Origin: Arthrobacter sp. ISL-30
Lineage (GTDB): Bacteria > Actinomycetota > Actinomycetes > Actinomycetales > Micrococcaceae
Assembly: GCF_018613855.1 (NCBI RefSeq)
Contig: NZ_JAGGPK010000039.1
Coordinates: 1-64,000 of the forward strand
Reading direction: 5' to 3'
DNA: 64,000 bases
Shown: piece by piece, positions 24,977-33,217 of the stretch
How the letters are laid out: each line of letters starts with the position of its first letter
How positions within the stretch are numbered: the stretch's first letter is position 1
Made by a program: the position numbers and the translations under genes
Notes under the pieces: model-generated
Told to the model about the DNA's origin: nothing
The model's database searches: none
The model's input: only the letters and a program-made list of their open reading frames with translations

Positions 24977-26343
24977 CCACGACGGTCTTTGACGTGATCA
25001 ACCCGGCCACGGAAGAAATCATCCAAACAGTTCCCCTTGCCGGGCTGGCGGAAGTAGACGCCGCCATAGCAAGGGCAGCAGCAGCCTACGAATCCTGGCG
25101 GGCAATTGCCCCGGCTGACCGTTCACTGCTGCTGCGGCGGTTCGCGGCCGCCGTCGACGCGGACCTGGAAAACCTGGCGCAGCTCGAAGTCAGGAACGCC
25201 GGGCATACGATCGTGAATGCCCGCTGGGAAGCGGGCAACGTCCGCGACGTCCTGAACTACTATTCCGCCGCCCCTGAACGGCATTTTGGAAAGCAGATTC
25301 CCGTTGCCGGCGGCGTCAACGTAACGTTCCACGAGCCATTAGGCGTGGTGGGCGTCATCGTCCCCTGGAACTTCCCCATGCCGATTGCCGGCTGGGGCTT
25401 TGCACCGGCCCTTGCCGCGGGCAACACCGTGGTGCTCAAGCCGGCCGAAGTCACTCCCCTGACAGCCCTACGACTCGGCGAGCTGGCGCTCGAAGCAGGG
25501 ATTCCGGACGGCGTGTTCCAGGTGATCCCTGGCAAGGGATCCATCGTGGGCCAACGGTTTGTCACGCATCCGGCCGTGCGGAAGGTCGTGTTCACCGGCT
25601 CCACGGGGGTCGGCAAACAGATCATGGCAGGCTGTGCAGAACAGGTGAAGCGCGTGACCCTGGAGCTGGGAGGCAAGAGCGCCAACATAGTCTTCGACGA
25701 CGCCGACCTCGAACTCGCCGCGGCGGCTGCCCCCGGAGGTGCCTTCGACAACGCCGGACAGGACTGCTGTGCCCGTTCGCGCATCCTGGTCCAGCGCAGC
25801 GCCTACGACCGCTTCCTGGAACTGCTGGAGCCGGCAGTCCTGGGCCTGGGCGTCGGAGATCCTGCGGACTCCACAACCGCGATGGGCCCGCTGATCTCGG
25901 CACAGCAGCTGAAAACTGTTTCCTCATTTGTGCCCGACGGCGCCCCCGTTGCCTTCCGCGGTAAGGCCCCCGAGGGGCCGGGGTTCTGGTTCCCGCCAAC
26001 AGTCTTGACGCCGGATCTGGACGCCCCATCCTTCAGGGAGGAGATCTTCGGCCCGGTAGTCGCCGTCGTGCCGTTCGATGACGAAGCCGATGCGATCAGG
26101 ATCGCGAACGACACCCACTACGGCCTCTCCGGTTCCATCTGGACGTCCAAAGTGGATCGGGCGCTGAGGGTGGCCCGGGCCGTCGAATCCGGCAACCTGT
26201 CCGTCAACTCGCACTCGTCGGTCCGCTACTCCACGCCGTTTGGGGGCTTCAAGCAGTCGGGTCTTGGCCGCGAACTTGGGCCGGATGCCCTGGATGCCTT
26301 CACCGAAACCAAGAACGTCTTCATCTCGACCAACCCAGCTTAG
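24973..26343 (+). CDS. Aldehyde dehydrogenase (NAD(P)+-dependent)
   Basis: A 456-residue ALDH. PWNFP at 131-135, FTGSTGVGK at 207-215, the general base Glu231 in LELGGKS and the nucleophile Cys265 in GQDCCARS are all intact; EEIFGPV is near the C-terminus. ATGA overlap with the hydrolase gene. In the inferred scheme it oxidises gamma-glutamyl-acetaldehyde-amide (or the equivalent aldehyde) to the acid before deglutamylation. PuuC is the functional counterpart in E. coli putrescine use. Confidence 0.93.
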   Translation: MTTTVFDVINPATEEIIQTVPLAGLAEVDAAIARAAAAYESWRAIAPADRSLLLRRFAAAVDADLENLAQLEVRNAGHTIVNARWEAGNVRDVLNYYSAAPERHFGKQIPVAGGVNVTFHEPLGVVGVIVPWNFPMPIAGWGFAPALAAGNTVVLKPAEVTPLTALRLGELALEAGIPDGVFQVIPGKGSIVGQRFVTHPAVRKVVFTGSTGVGKQIMAGCAEQVKRVTLELGGKSANIVFDDADLELAAAAAPGGAFDNAGQDCCARSRILVQRSAYDRFLELLEPAVLGLGVGDPADSTTAMGPLISAQQLKTVSSFVPDGAPVAFRGKAPEGPGFWFPPTVLTPDLDAPSFREEIFGPVVAVVPFDDEADAIRIANDTHYGLSGSIWTSKVDRALRVARAVESGNLSVNSHSSVRYSTPFGGFKQSGLGRELGPDALDAFTETKNVFISTNPA

Positions 26344-26354
26344 AAGGAGCAACA

Positions 26355-27137
26355 ATGAAAGCAGTAGTTTCCAACCGCCTCGCCGGGCGCAGCGCAGTCA
26401 TCACCGGCGGCGCCAGCGGCATTGGCCTGGCCACCGCTCGCCGGATGGCAGCAGAAGGCGCCAACGTTGTGATCGCCGACATCGAACCCACCTCAGGGCT
26501 GAGTGCCGCCGCCGAGGTGGGCGGCCTGTTCGTCAAGGTAGACGTCACCAGCGAAGAGGAGGTCAAAAACCTCTACGCCCAGACCAAGGAAACGTATGGC
26601 AGCGTGGACATCGCCTTCAACAACGCCGGCATCTCCCCGGCTGACGACGCCTCGATCCTGGACACCGGCATCGACGCCTGGCGCAGGGTCCAGGAAGTCA
26701 ATCTGACCTCCGTCTACTACTGCTGCAAGTACGCCATCCCCTACATGCAGGAACAGGGCAAGGGATCCATCGTCAACACCGCATCCTTCGTGGCCGTCAT
26801 GGGGGCGGCTACCTCGCAGATTTCCTACAGCGCCTCCAAGGGGGGCGTCCTGTCGATGAGCAGGGAGCTCGGAGTCGAGTTTGCCCGCCAGGGCATCCGC
26901 ATAAATGCCCTCTGCCCGGGGCCGGTCAACACTCCCCTGTTGAAGGAACTCTTCGCCAAGGATCCGGAAAAGGCGGCGCGTCGACTGGTCCACGTTCCGC
27001 TAGGGCGGTTCGCCGAGCCCGAGGAACTCGCGGCCGCAGTCGCGTTCCTGGCCAGTGACGATGCCTCCTTCATCACGGCGTCAACTTTCCTGGTAGACGG
27101 TGGCATTTCCGGAGCCTACGTCACCCCGCTGACGTAG
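26355..27137 (+). CDS. Short-chain dehydrogenase/reductase
   Basis: A classical 260-residue SDR: cofactor loop GGASGIG at 18-24, NNAG at 89-92, catalytic Ser144, Tyr158 and Lys162 (YSASK). Asp42 after the second strand (IADIE) predicts NAD(H) preference. A ribosome site AAGGAG follows the aldehyde dehydrogenase stop by a few bases. Polyamine pathways use a flavin oxidase (PuuB) for the first oxidation; here an alcohol dehydrogenase-type SDR takes that place. That makes sense if the glutamylated amine carries a hydroxyl, as ethanolamine does. The last gene of the operon, followed by a REP-like element. Confidence 0.9.
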   Translation: MKAVVSNRLAGRSAVITGGASGIGLATARRMAAEGANVVIADIEPTSGLSAAAEVGGLFVKVDVTSEEEVKNLYAQTKETYGSVDIAFNNAGISPADDASILDTGIDAWRRVQEVNLTSVYYCCKYAIPYMQEQGKGSIVNTASFVAVMGAATSQISYSASKGGVLSMSRELGVEFARQGIRINALCPGPVNTPLLKELFAKDPEKAARRLVHVPLGRFAEPEELAAAVAFLASDDASFITASTFLVDGGISGAYVTPLT

Positions 27138-27187
27138 GGGTAATTTGTTGAAGGGGGCAGAACCGTGCTCATGGCCCTGCCCCTTGC

Positions 27188-27287
27188 CGCTGGATCTCCC
27201 CGCTTTTGAGGCGCGACGACGACGGTCCTGGCCGGCATTTCGGTGCCTTGCTCCGGCATCCTACGTCAAAGGTGGGGAGTTCCAGCG
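27188..27287. repeat. REP/MITE-like palindromic element, copy A
   Basis: About 100 bp bounded by inverted ends of ~24 bp. The left end reads CGCTGGATCTCCCC and the right end, read on the other strand, CGCTGGAACTCCCC; both continue through a Cys-Thr-rich stretch ending TTTGA-G. The ends match the element at 45611-45709 almost base for base, while the interiors differ. It lies 50 bp after the SDR stop and overlaps no gene. Confidence 0.85.
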
Positions 27288-27298
27288 CGCTCAACTCC

Positions 27299-27616
27299 TC
27301 AGAGCAGTCGCCAGTCCGGCTGGTAATCGGGGTGCTCGGCATAGGGCAACGCGATGGCGTTCAGTGCCCGCGAAGTCCACTCTATGGCTTCCGGATTCCA
27401 GGGGGCGGCATTCGGATCCTGGCCGACCAGGCTGGCGAGGGCGGCCTGGCGCGCTTCTTCGACGACGGCGATCAATGTGCGCTTCGCCTGGCATTCGCGC
27501 AGGAGCCGCTCCTCGTACCATCGCCCCGACTTGGACACCGAGCGGTCCTTCAGCAGCTTCCTCGCCGCGGCCTCATCTTCGTCGATCCGTTCCGAGAGGA
27601 ACTCCACAACGTCCAT
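27299..27616 (-). CDS. DUF6221-type small protein
   Basis: A 105-residue soluble protein that begins MDVVEFLSERIDEDEAAARK and has WYEERLLRECQAKR in the middle and ALNAIALPYAEHPDYQPDW at the end, the pattern of the actinobacterial DUF6221 family. Function unknown. The helical middle (about 35-70) is charged; there is no signal peptide or membrane segment. It stands alone between the REP-like element and a 93-bp gap before the acyl-CoA dehydrogenase gene. Confidence 0.75.
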   Translation of the reverse strand: MDVVEFLSERIDEDEAAARKLLKDRSVSKSGRWYEERLLRECQAKRTLIAVVEEARQAALASLVGQDPNAAPWNPEAIEWTSRALNAIALPYAEHPDYQPDWRLL

Positions 27617-27709
27617 AGCCAGAGCCTACTCGCCCAAGCCCACCTCCCTCTCGCACATCAGTACGCCTATGCTCGAAACGGCTCGTAGGACCCCAAAGGG
27701 GAGCTAGGA

Positions 27710-28936
27710 CTAGACGAACGCGGATCTTCCGGTTACGGCCCGCCCCACAATCAGGGAATTGATCTCGTAGCTCCCCTCGTAGGTGTAAAGAATTTCGGCA
27801 TCGCCGAAGAGCTTGCCCATCTCAAAATCGCTGCTCACGCCATTGCCGCCCAACATCGAACGCCCCATGGCCACGGACGAACGAGCCAGCCTGGTGGTAG
27901 TGGCCTTGGCCATGGCTGCCTGGGCCATCTCCAGCTTGCCGGCCTCCTGGATCCGGGCGAGTTCCACCATGAGGGCGAGCGACGCTGTCGCGTTGCCCAG
28001 GATCTCCGAGAGCTGCTGCTGGATGAGCTGGAACCTGGCCAGTTCCTTGCCGAACTGCCGGCGTTCCAGGATGTAGGACCGCGCGACGTCGAACGCCGCC
28101 AGTTGGATGCCCGCCCCCTGCCAGCCCACCCAGGCACGCGAATCCCGCAGGAGATCGTTGGCGGCGGCGAAATCAGTAGCCCCGGGCAAGAGATTCGCCG
28201 CCGGGACCCTTACGTCGTCGAGGACGATGTCAGCGTTCTGCATGATCCGCAGGCCGATCTTGTGCGGGATCTTGGTCGCTTTGTAACCGGCCCGGTCGGT
28301 CTCGACAATGAAGCCTTTGATCCTGCCATCGGCAATATCCCGCGCCCAGACCAGCGCGAACTCGGCGATCGTCCCGGCCCCGATCCAGCGCTTGGCGCCG
28401 CTGATCACCCACTCACCGCCGTCCCGCCTCGCGGTGGTCTCCAAGCCGCCCGCGATGTCCGAGCCGTGGTCCGGCTCTGTGAGGGCGAACGCTCCAAGCT
28501 GCGTGAAGGCAGTAAGCCCTGGAAGCCAGCGCCGTTTCTGTTCTTCCGAGCCGAGCTCGTTGATCATGCCCACGATGAGTTCGTTGTGGATACCCACAAG
28601 TGCAGAGAGGGACACATCAGCCCGCGCTACTTCGACATACATAAGGCCTTTGAACAGCTTGGACGTCCCGTCGACCTGGATGCCGCCGAGGCCGTATTTG
28701 CCCATCTCGGCAAGCAGCCCAAAGGGGAACTCCTCGCGGTTCCAGTAGTCGATCGAGGCTTGCCGGATCCGTGACTGCAGGAACTCCCGCACCTCCGCGT
28801 ACCGACGTCGTTCGCCTTCCGGGAGGAGGTCCACGACGTACATGAGGTCCGCGTCTGGAAACGGAAGCGCACGGTGAGCTCGATGCTGCCTGGGTACGGC
28901 GGCTGCTTGGACGGGACGCGCTTGTGGCACCGGCAT
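27710..28936 (-). CDS. Acyl-CoA dehydrogenase (glutaryl-CoA dehydrogenase-like)
   Basis: A 408-residue FAD enzyme. Seen: an N-terminal helical domain from LPFPDADLMYVVDLLP, the beta-domain FALTEPDHGSDIAGG and SGAKRWIGAGTIAEF, and the C-terminal catalytic Glu region LYTYEGSYEINSLIVGR, which resembles glutaryl-CoA dehydrogenase and acyl-CoA oxidase-like members. RSMLGGNG is conserved. ATG 28936 has AAGGAG five bases upstream. Divergent from the acyl-CoA synthetase and MarR genes; the three probably form one acyl-CoA degradation unit. The chain-length or acyl type is not visible. Confidence 0.9.
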   Translation of the reverse strand: MPVPQARPVQAAAVPRQHRAHRALPFPDADLMYVVDLLPEGERRRYAEVREFLQSRIRQASIDYWNREEFPFGLLAEMGKYGLGGIQVDGTSKLFKGLMYVEVARADVSLSALVGIHNELIVGMINELGSEEQKRRWLPGLTAFTQLGAFALTEPDHGSDIAGGLETTARRDGGEWVISGAKRWIGAGTIAEFALVWARDIADGRIKGFIVETDRAGYKATKIPHKIGLRIMQNADIVLDDVRVPAANLLPGATDFAAANDLLRDSRAWVGWQGAGIQLAAFDVARSYILERRQFGKELARFQLIQQQLSEILGNATASLALMVELARIQEAGKLEMAQAAMAKATTTRLARSSVAMGRSMLGGNGVSSDFEMGKLFGDAEILYTYEGSYEINSLIVGRAVTGRSAFV

Positions 28937-29013
28937 GTGACTCCTTCGTCGTACGCGAACGGCGGCCGCTGGGGTACTCAAGAGGCCGCCGACACTTCCA
29001 AACCCTTGGATGT

Positions 29014-29030
29014 CCTAGTATATTGCAAGG
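29014..29030. promoter_or_regulatory. Candidate MarR operator/promoter between acyl-CoA genes
   Basis: CCTAGTATATTGCAAGG is an imperfect 17-bp inverted repeat with an AT-rich centre, including a TAGTAT -10-like box, in the divergent region between the acyl-CoA dehydrogenase and synthetase genes. MarR proteins commonly bind such sites. Low-certainty call. Confidence 0.35.
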
Positions 29031-29111
29031 TGATGGGGATCACTAGGGAGGGCACCGCCGCTTGAACAGGAAGCCCTCTGCCGTGCAGGCATGAAGGCCG
29101 AAAGGTGGACT

Positions 29112-30866
29112 ATGGCAGTCTCCGATGAATTCCGCTCCGCCCGCGACAGGCTACTGGCCTTACGGAACGACTACCGTCAGGCACGCAAGGAATTCCAGTG
29201 GCCGCGATTCGAGTATTTCAACTTCGCACTGGACTGGTTCGACCAGATAGCCGCCGACCCCGCCAAGGGTGGCAATCCGGCACTGGTCATCGTTGAACAG
29301 GATGGCAGCGCCACACGCCGAACCTTTGCACAGCTCTCGGCGCGCTCAAATCAGGTGGCAAACTGGCTGCGCAACCAGGGAGTCCGACGCGGCGACCACA
29401 TGATCCTGATGCTGGGGAACCAGGTGGAACTGTGGGAATTGATGCTGGCCGGAATGAAGCTGGGCATCGTACTCATCCCGACCACCACCCTCATGGGCCC
29501 CGCGGATCTCAGGGATCGGGTGGAGCGGGGTAAGGCCCGCTGGACCGCCGTCGGGAGCTCCAACCTTGAGAAATTCTCAGAGGTGCCCGGCCAGTACACC
29601 CTTATTGAGGTCGCCGACGGCGGCACAGTTACCTCCCCCGCCGACGGCGGCACGTCCGACGTCGCACGGCCCACCCTCCGCTACGGCGACTCGGCCGGCG
29701 CCTCGGCGGACTTCACCGCCGATGCGCCCACCAAAGCCGACGAGACCCTCCTGCTTTACTTCACTTCCGGCACCACGTCCAAGGCAAAGCTTGTGGAGCA
29801 CACCCACACGTCCTATCCCGTGGGCCACTTGTCCACCATGTACTGGATCGGGGTGGAACCCGGCGACGTGCACCTCAATGTCGCCTCCCCCGGCTGGGCC
29901 AAGCACGCCTGGTCCAACGTCTTCACGCCCTGGATCGCGGAGGCATGCGTGTTCGTCTACAACTACCAGCGCTTCGACGCCAGGGCGCTGATGGAGCAGA
30001 TGGACCGCGAGGGCGTCACCAGCTTCTGCGCCCCGCCCACCGTGTGGCGCATGCTCATTCAGGCGGACCTGACCCTGCTGAAGAGCCCTCCCACGAAAGT
30101 GGTCTCCGCAGGGGAACCGCTTAATGCCGAAGTGATCGGCCAAGTGGAACGCGTCTGGGGGCAGACCATCCGGGACGGCTTCGGGCAAACCGAGACCACC
30201 GTCCAGATCGCCAATACCCCGGGCCAGCCGGTCAAGACAGGCTCCATGGGCAGGCCGCTGCCTGGCTATGACGTCGTGCCGGTAGACCCGGCAACGGGGC
30301 AGGAAGGCGACGACGGCGAGCTGTGCCTGCGCCTTGATCCACCACCCGTTGGACTCATGAAGTCCTACTACGGCGACCCGGAGAAGACAGCCGAAGCATT
30401 CCGGGACGGCTACTATCACACAGGGGACATGGCCAGTCGCGACCCCCAGGGCATCGTCACCTATGTCGGACGCAGCGACGACGTCTTCAAGTCCTCCGAC
30501 TACAAACTCTCGCCCTTCGAACTCGAAAGCGTCCTCATCGAGCATCCAGCCGTGGCGGAGGCCGCGGTCGTACCCTCACCCGATCCGCTCAGGCTGTCCG
30601 TGCCCAAGGCGTTCATTGTGCTGGCCGACGGCCATCAGCCGGGGCCGGAACTCGCTGAAGAAATCCTGCGTTACTGCCGGAAGAACCTCGCGCCGTTCAA
30701 GAGGATTCGTCGCCTGGAATTCTGCGAGTTGCCCAAGACGATCTCCGGCAAAATTCGGCGGGTGGAACTGCGGCACACCGAGGAACTACGGCATGGCGGG
30801 ACGAGCCTTCCGGCGGGGCTTGGCATGGAATATTCCGAGTCCGATTTCCCGGATTTGAAGGACTAG
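29112..30866 (+). CDS. AMP-forming acyl-CoA synthetase
   Basis: A 584-residue adenylate-forming enzyme that makes acyl-CoA from a carboxylic acid, ATP and CoA. Motifs: LLYFTSGTTSKAKLVEH (A3, P-loop), DGFGQTET (A5), GYYHTGDMASRD (A7), then YKLSPFELESVLIEHP and the catalytic Lys in PKTISGKIRR (A10). The overall pattern is of the medium-chain/aromatic acid ligase (MACS) group. ATG 29112 has AAAGGTGG upstream. It is followed 30 bp later by the MarR regulator and is divergent from the acyl-CoA dehydrogenase. The acid substrate is unknown; an aromatic or branched medium-chain acid is plausible. Confidence 0.88.
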   Translation: MAVSDEFRSARDRLLALRNDYRQARKEFQWPRFEYFNFALDWFDQIAADPAKGGNPALVIVEQDGSATRRTFAQLSARSNQVANWLRNQGVRRGDHMILMLGNQVELWELMLAGMKLGIVLIPTTTLMGPADLRDRVERGKARWTAVGSSNLEKFSEVPGQYTLIEVADGGTVTSPADGGTSDVARPTLRYGDSAGASADFTADAPTKADETLLLYFTSGTTSKAKLVEHTHTSYPVGHLSTMYWIGVEPGDVHLNVASPGWAKHAWSNVFTPWIAEACVFVYNYQRFDARALMEQMDREGVTSFCAPPTVWRMLIQADLTLLKSPPTKVVSAGEPLNAEVIGQVERVWGQTIRDGFGQTETTVQIANTPGQPVKTGSMGRPLPGYDVVPVDPATGQEGDDGELCLRLDPPPVGLMKSYYGDPEKTAEAFRDGYYHTGDMASRDPQGIVTYVGRSDDVFKSSDYKLSPFELESVLIEHPAVAEAAVVPSPDPLRLSVPKAFIVLADGHQPGPELAEEILRYCRKNLAPFKRIRRLEFCELPKTISGKIRRVELRHTEELRHGGTSLPAGLGMEYSESDFPDLKD

Positions 30867-30896
30867 GCTGACTGGAACCGAGTGTCAGGAGGCACC

Positions 30897-31424
30897 ATGG
30901 CCAACCCACTCCCCCGCGACCCCATTGCCGACGCGCAGCGCAACTGGGAGCGTTCCGGCTGGGGAAATACCGCTGCACCCATGGCCGCAATCACCGCGAT
31001 CATGCGCACCCAACAGATCCTGCTGGCCCGCATCGAGAACGTCCTGAAGCCTTTCGGGCTGACGTTCGCCCGGTATGAACTGCTCGCCCTGTTGAGCTTC
31101 GCCCGTACCGGCGCCCTTCCCATGAACAAGGCCAGCGCACTGCTCCAGGTCCACCCGACGTCAGTCACCAACGCCGTCGACCGCCTGGAGAAGTCCGGGC
31201 TGGTTGTCCGATCCCCGCACCCGACGGACGGACGCACCACGCTGGTTGAACTCACCACGGAGGGGCGCACCATGGCAAAACGTGCGACGGCGGCACTAAA
31301 CAACGAGGTTTTTTCCCAGTCAGGCTTTGCCGACGATGATGTTGAACACCTGATTCGTATTTTCGGTTCATTCCGGCGCAGGGCGGGCGACTTTAACGAC
31401 GTCGACGACCTCTCAACCCGGTAA
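30897..31424 (+). CDS. MarR-family transcriptional regulator
   Basis: A 175-residue winged-helix regulator. The DNA-binding region spans about residues 65-115 (NKASALLQVHPTSVTNAVDRLEKSGLV, then the wing RSPHPTDGRTTLVELT). AGGAGG precedes ATG 30897. MarR proteins next to acyl-CoA ligases often sense an acyl-CoA or aromatic-CoA thioester. Here it probably controls the synthetase and the divergent acyl-CoA dehydrogenase. Confidence 0.9.
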   Translation: MANPLPRDPIADAQRNWERSGWGNTAAPMAAITAIMRTQQILLARIENVLKPFGLTFARYELLALLSFARTGALPMNKASALLQVHPTSVTNAVDRLEKSGLVVRSPHPTDGRTTLVELTTEGRTMAKRATAALNNEVFSQSGFADDDVEHLIRIFGSFRRRAGDFNDVDDLSTR

Positions 31425-31436
31425 AATCCGCGGAAA

Positions 31437-31450
31437 AATAAGTATACTGA
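31437..31450 (+). promoter_or_regulatory. AATAAGYATRCTGA motif, copy 1
   Basis: AATAAGTATACTGA lies 48 bp upstream of the DUF4383 gene start. The core (AAGTATACT) is palindromic and doubles as a TATACT -10-like box. It matches 33046-33059 at 12 of 14 positions, with both differences compensated across the palindrome (T-A to C-G). Confidence 0.5.
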
Positions 31451-31497
31451 CATTATCTTCACCTATGTTCCAATCCAGCGAACAAAGGGGGAACATC

Positions 31498-31962
31498 ATG
31501 GGAGTAGATGAGCGGGCCCCGGGATCCCAACGGCTGCGCACTGACATTCAAAAGGCGACCGTAGGCTTGGGCCTTGTTTTCCTGGTGGTCGGCATCTTCG
31601 GGTTCATCCCCGGATTCACCACCAATTATCAATCGGTGCAATTTGCGGGGCATGAGTCCGACGCCATGCTTTTGGGATATTTCCAGGTCTCGATCCTGCA
31701 CAATATTGTGCATTTGCTGTTCGGCATTGCAGCAATGGTTATGTGGCGCACGCCGTCAGCGTCGCGGAATTTCCTGATCGGCGGCGGCACTATTTATTTG
31801 GTGCTGTGGCTCTATGGATTGATTTTCGGCAGCAACCTACCGGCCAACTTCATACCGGTGAATACCGCGGACAATTGGCTGCACTTCGGACTGGGCATTG
31901 TCCTCCTCGGCTTGGGCTTGATCCTCTCGCACTCCCCGCGCGGCGCAGAGCGCCCGGTCTGA
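31498..31962 (+). CDS. DUF4383 membrane protein
   Basis: A 154-residue integral membrane protein with four hydrophobic segments (VGLGLVFLVVGIFGFIPGF, HNIVHLLFGIAAMVMW, FLIGGGTIYLVLWLYGLIFG, WLHFGLGIVLLGLGLILSH). The HNIVH and NWLHFGLG motifs are those of DUF4383. Function unknown; the family is common in actinobacteria and often found beside stress-related small proteins. ATG 31498 has AAAGGGGG upstream. The coding stretch is a little AT-richer than its neighbours. The stop codon starts a short tandem repeat. Confidence 0.85.
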   Translation: MGVDERAPGSQRLRTDIQKATVGLGLVFLVVGIFGFIPGFTTNYQSVQFAGHESDAMLLGYFQVSILHNIVHLLFGIAAMVMWRTPSASRNFLIGGGTIYLVLWLYGLIFGSNLPANFIPVNTADNWLHFGLGIVLLGLGLILSHSPRGAERPV

Positions 31963-31993
31963 ACAGTACCGCCTGAACAGCACCGCCTGATCA
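31959..31993 (+). repeat. 14-bp tandem repeat beginning at a stop codon
   Basis: CTGAACAG-TACCGC, CTGAACAG-CACCGC, CTGATCA: copies start at 31959, 31973 and 31987. The TGA triplets at 31960, 31974 and 31988 are 14 bp apart and so fall in all three reading frames. Confidence 0.8.
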
Positions 31994-32041
31994 ACGCATT
32001 CAGGGACCAACTGTCAACGGAAAGCCAGGAAGGAAAGTTCT

Positions 32042-32281
32042 ATGACTACCGATAACGGCCAGACAGAATCCGCCGGCGAAGCCGCGGAAGACACGGAAGC
32101 TACCATTCCCGACGTCGGGAGGCCGCTGGAGGGGACCGGCGAGAACGAGGGAACCAAGGAAAAGCCTTCCCGGCAGGAAGGCGGGCAGGACAGCGGCCCG
32201 GGCCCCGGCAAGGAAACGGACGACGTCGAGAAAGCCAAGCCCGATCCCGAGAGCATCGTCAACACGACACCCTCGGACTAA
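32042..32281 (+). CDS. Small acidic, disordered hypothetical protein
   Basis: A 79-residue protein, very rich in Glu, Asp, Gly, Thr and Pro, with no hydrophobic segment and no recognised domain; predicted to be largely unstructured. A ribosome site (AGGAAAG) precedes the ATG by six bases, and codon third positions are GC-rich as in the neighbours, which supports real coding. It follows the DUF4383 gene by 79 bp and may share its transcript. Function unknown. Confidence 0.6.
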   Translation: MTTDNGQTESAGEAAEDTEATIPDVGRPLEGTGENEGTKEKPSRQEGGQDSGPGPGKETDDVEKAKPDPESIVNTTPSD

Positions 32282-32301
32282 GCGCGAATTGGAGGGGCAG
32301 G

Positions 32302-32371
32302 AACAGGCCCCGGGACAGTGACGACGTACAGTGACAGACGTACGGTGACGGACACTGAACCGGGGCCTGTT
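32302..32371. terminator. Long-loop inverted repeat between convergent genes
   Basis: AACAGGCCCCGG (32302-32313) is the exact reverse complement of CCGGGGCCTGTT (32360-32371). The 46-base loop contains repeated ACGTACRGTGAC units. A 12-bp GC-rich stem between convergent genes suggests a bidirectional terminator, but the loop is unusually long. Confidence 0.55.
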
Positions 32372-32397
32372 TCGACATGGAACGACGTTGCGGGGGA

Positions 32398-32934
32398 CTA
32401 CTTCACGAGCCCTTGCAGGAAGTTCTTGGGGCGCTGCATTTCTCCGTGCCTTGCACCGAGGACGATCACCCAGCCGGCAAAGACCGGAATGGCCCATTGC
32501 AGGATCCTCAGCTGATTCTGCGCAGCCTTGAGTTCCTCGGACGCTCCCGGCCTGGGCTCCGTTGCACCTTCACCGCCCTCCTCTGAAAGCTTCTCAACCT
32601 TGCTCCCGAGTATCCCGGCATAGAACGTCACCGCTGCACCCGCCAGGGTGACCACGGCCTTGTAGATGCTTAGCCTGCCTACGCCCTCCTGCTTGAGGAG
32701 CCGCCCCTTGTTTTCCCACGTCACTGCCATGCCCGCAAAGATATGGGCGATGAAGGCAGCGGCCTGGAAAGGAGCCCACTTCTTCCAGCCAAGGCTGGAA
32801 AGCCGGGTCCGCTCGGCCGGGTCCCGGGCTTCCGCGGCCGCCCCATTGAGTCCGATGGCCCCCATGAGGGCACTTCCGAACCAGGCGCCGGCTGTGAGGT
32901 CGTGTATGGACCGTGCAAAGAGATTTCCTGACAT
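32398..32934 (-). CDS. Conserved-looking membrane protein of unknown function
   Basis: A 178-residue protein with four likely membrane segments (about 12-30, 53-72, 88-108 and 143-160) and a charged Glu/Lys/Pro segment between the last two. The start region MSGNLFARSIHDLTAGAWFG is distinctive, but I cannot name the family. CAGGAGGAAAG precedes the ATG. It is divergent from the 84-residue gene at 33218, with the AATAAGCATGCTGA motif between them. It sits among small membrane and stress-type genes. Confidence 0.75.
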   Translation of the reverse strand: MSGNLFARSIHDLTAGAWFGSALMGAIGLNGAAAEARDPAERTRLSSLGWKKWAPFQAAAFIAHIFAGMAVTWENKGRLLKQEGVGRLSIYKAVVTLAGAAVTFYAGILGSKVEKLSEEGGEGATEPRPGASEELKAAQNQLRILQWAIPVFAGWVIVLGARHGEMQRPKNFLQGLVK

Positions 32935-33045
32935 GATGCTTTCCTCCTGCTGTGTACTGATGGCCGATTCATCGAAAGCAGCGGTGCCACGAAGGCAGCC
33001 GCCGCAGAGCAGCTGTCGATTTTTCAGGACAGGCGACTACAGAAT

Positions 33046-33059
33046 AATAAGCATGCTGA
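33046..33059. promoter_or_regulatory. AATAAGYATRCTGA motif, copy 2
   Basis: AATAAGCATGCTGA contains the perfect palindrome AGCATGCT. It lies 112 bp upstream of the membrane protein (minus strand) and 159 bp upstream of the small gene at 33218 (plus strand), in an AT-rich pocket. It is almost identical to the motif upstream of the DUF4383 gene. Confidence 0.5.
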
Positions 33060-33217
33060 TTGATTTCCCGAAAGGGGCTCGGAAAAAACACAAGACAGGG
33101 CTGTCTGGCGGGAGTAATATTCTTCCAATGCATCTGATTGCCGGGGTCACGAAGCGCCAATAAGGACCGAGTCGGCCGGAGAACCAGCCTCCACGGTCAT
33201 GTTGAGAGGAGACTCCG

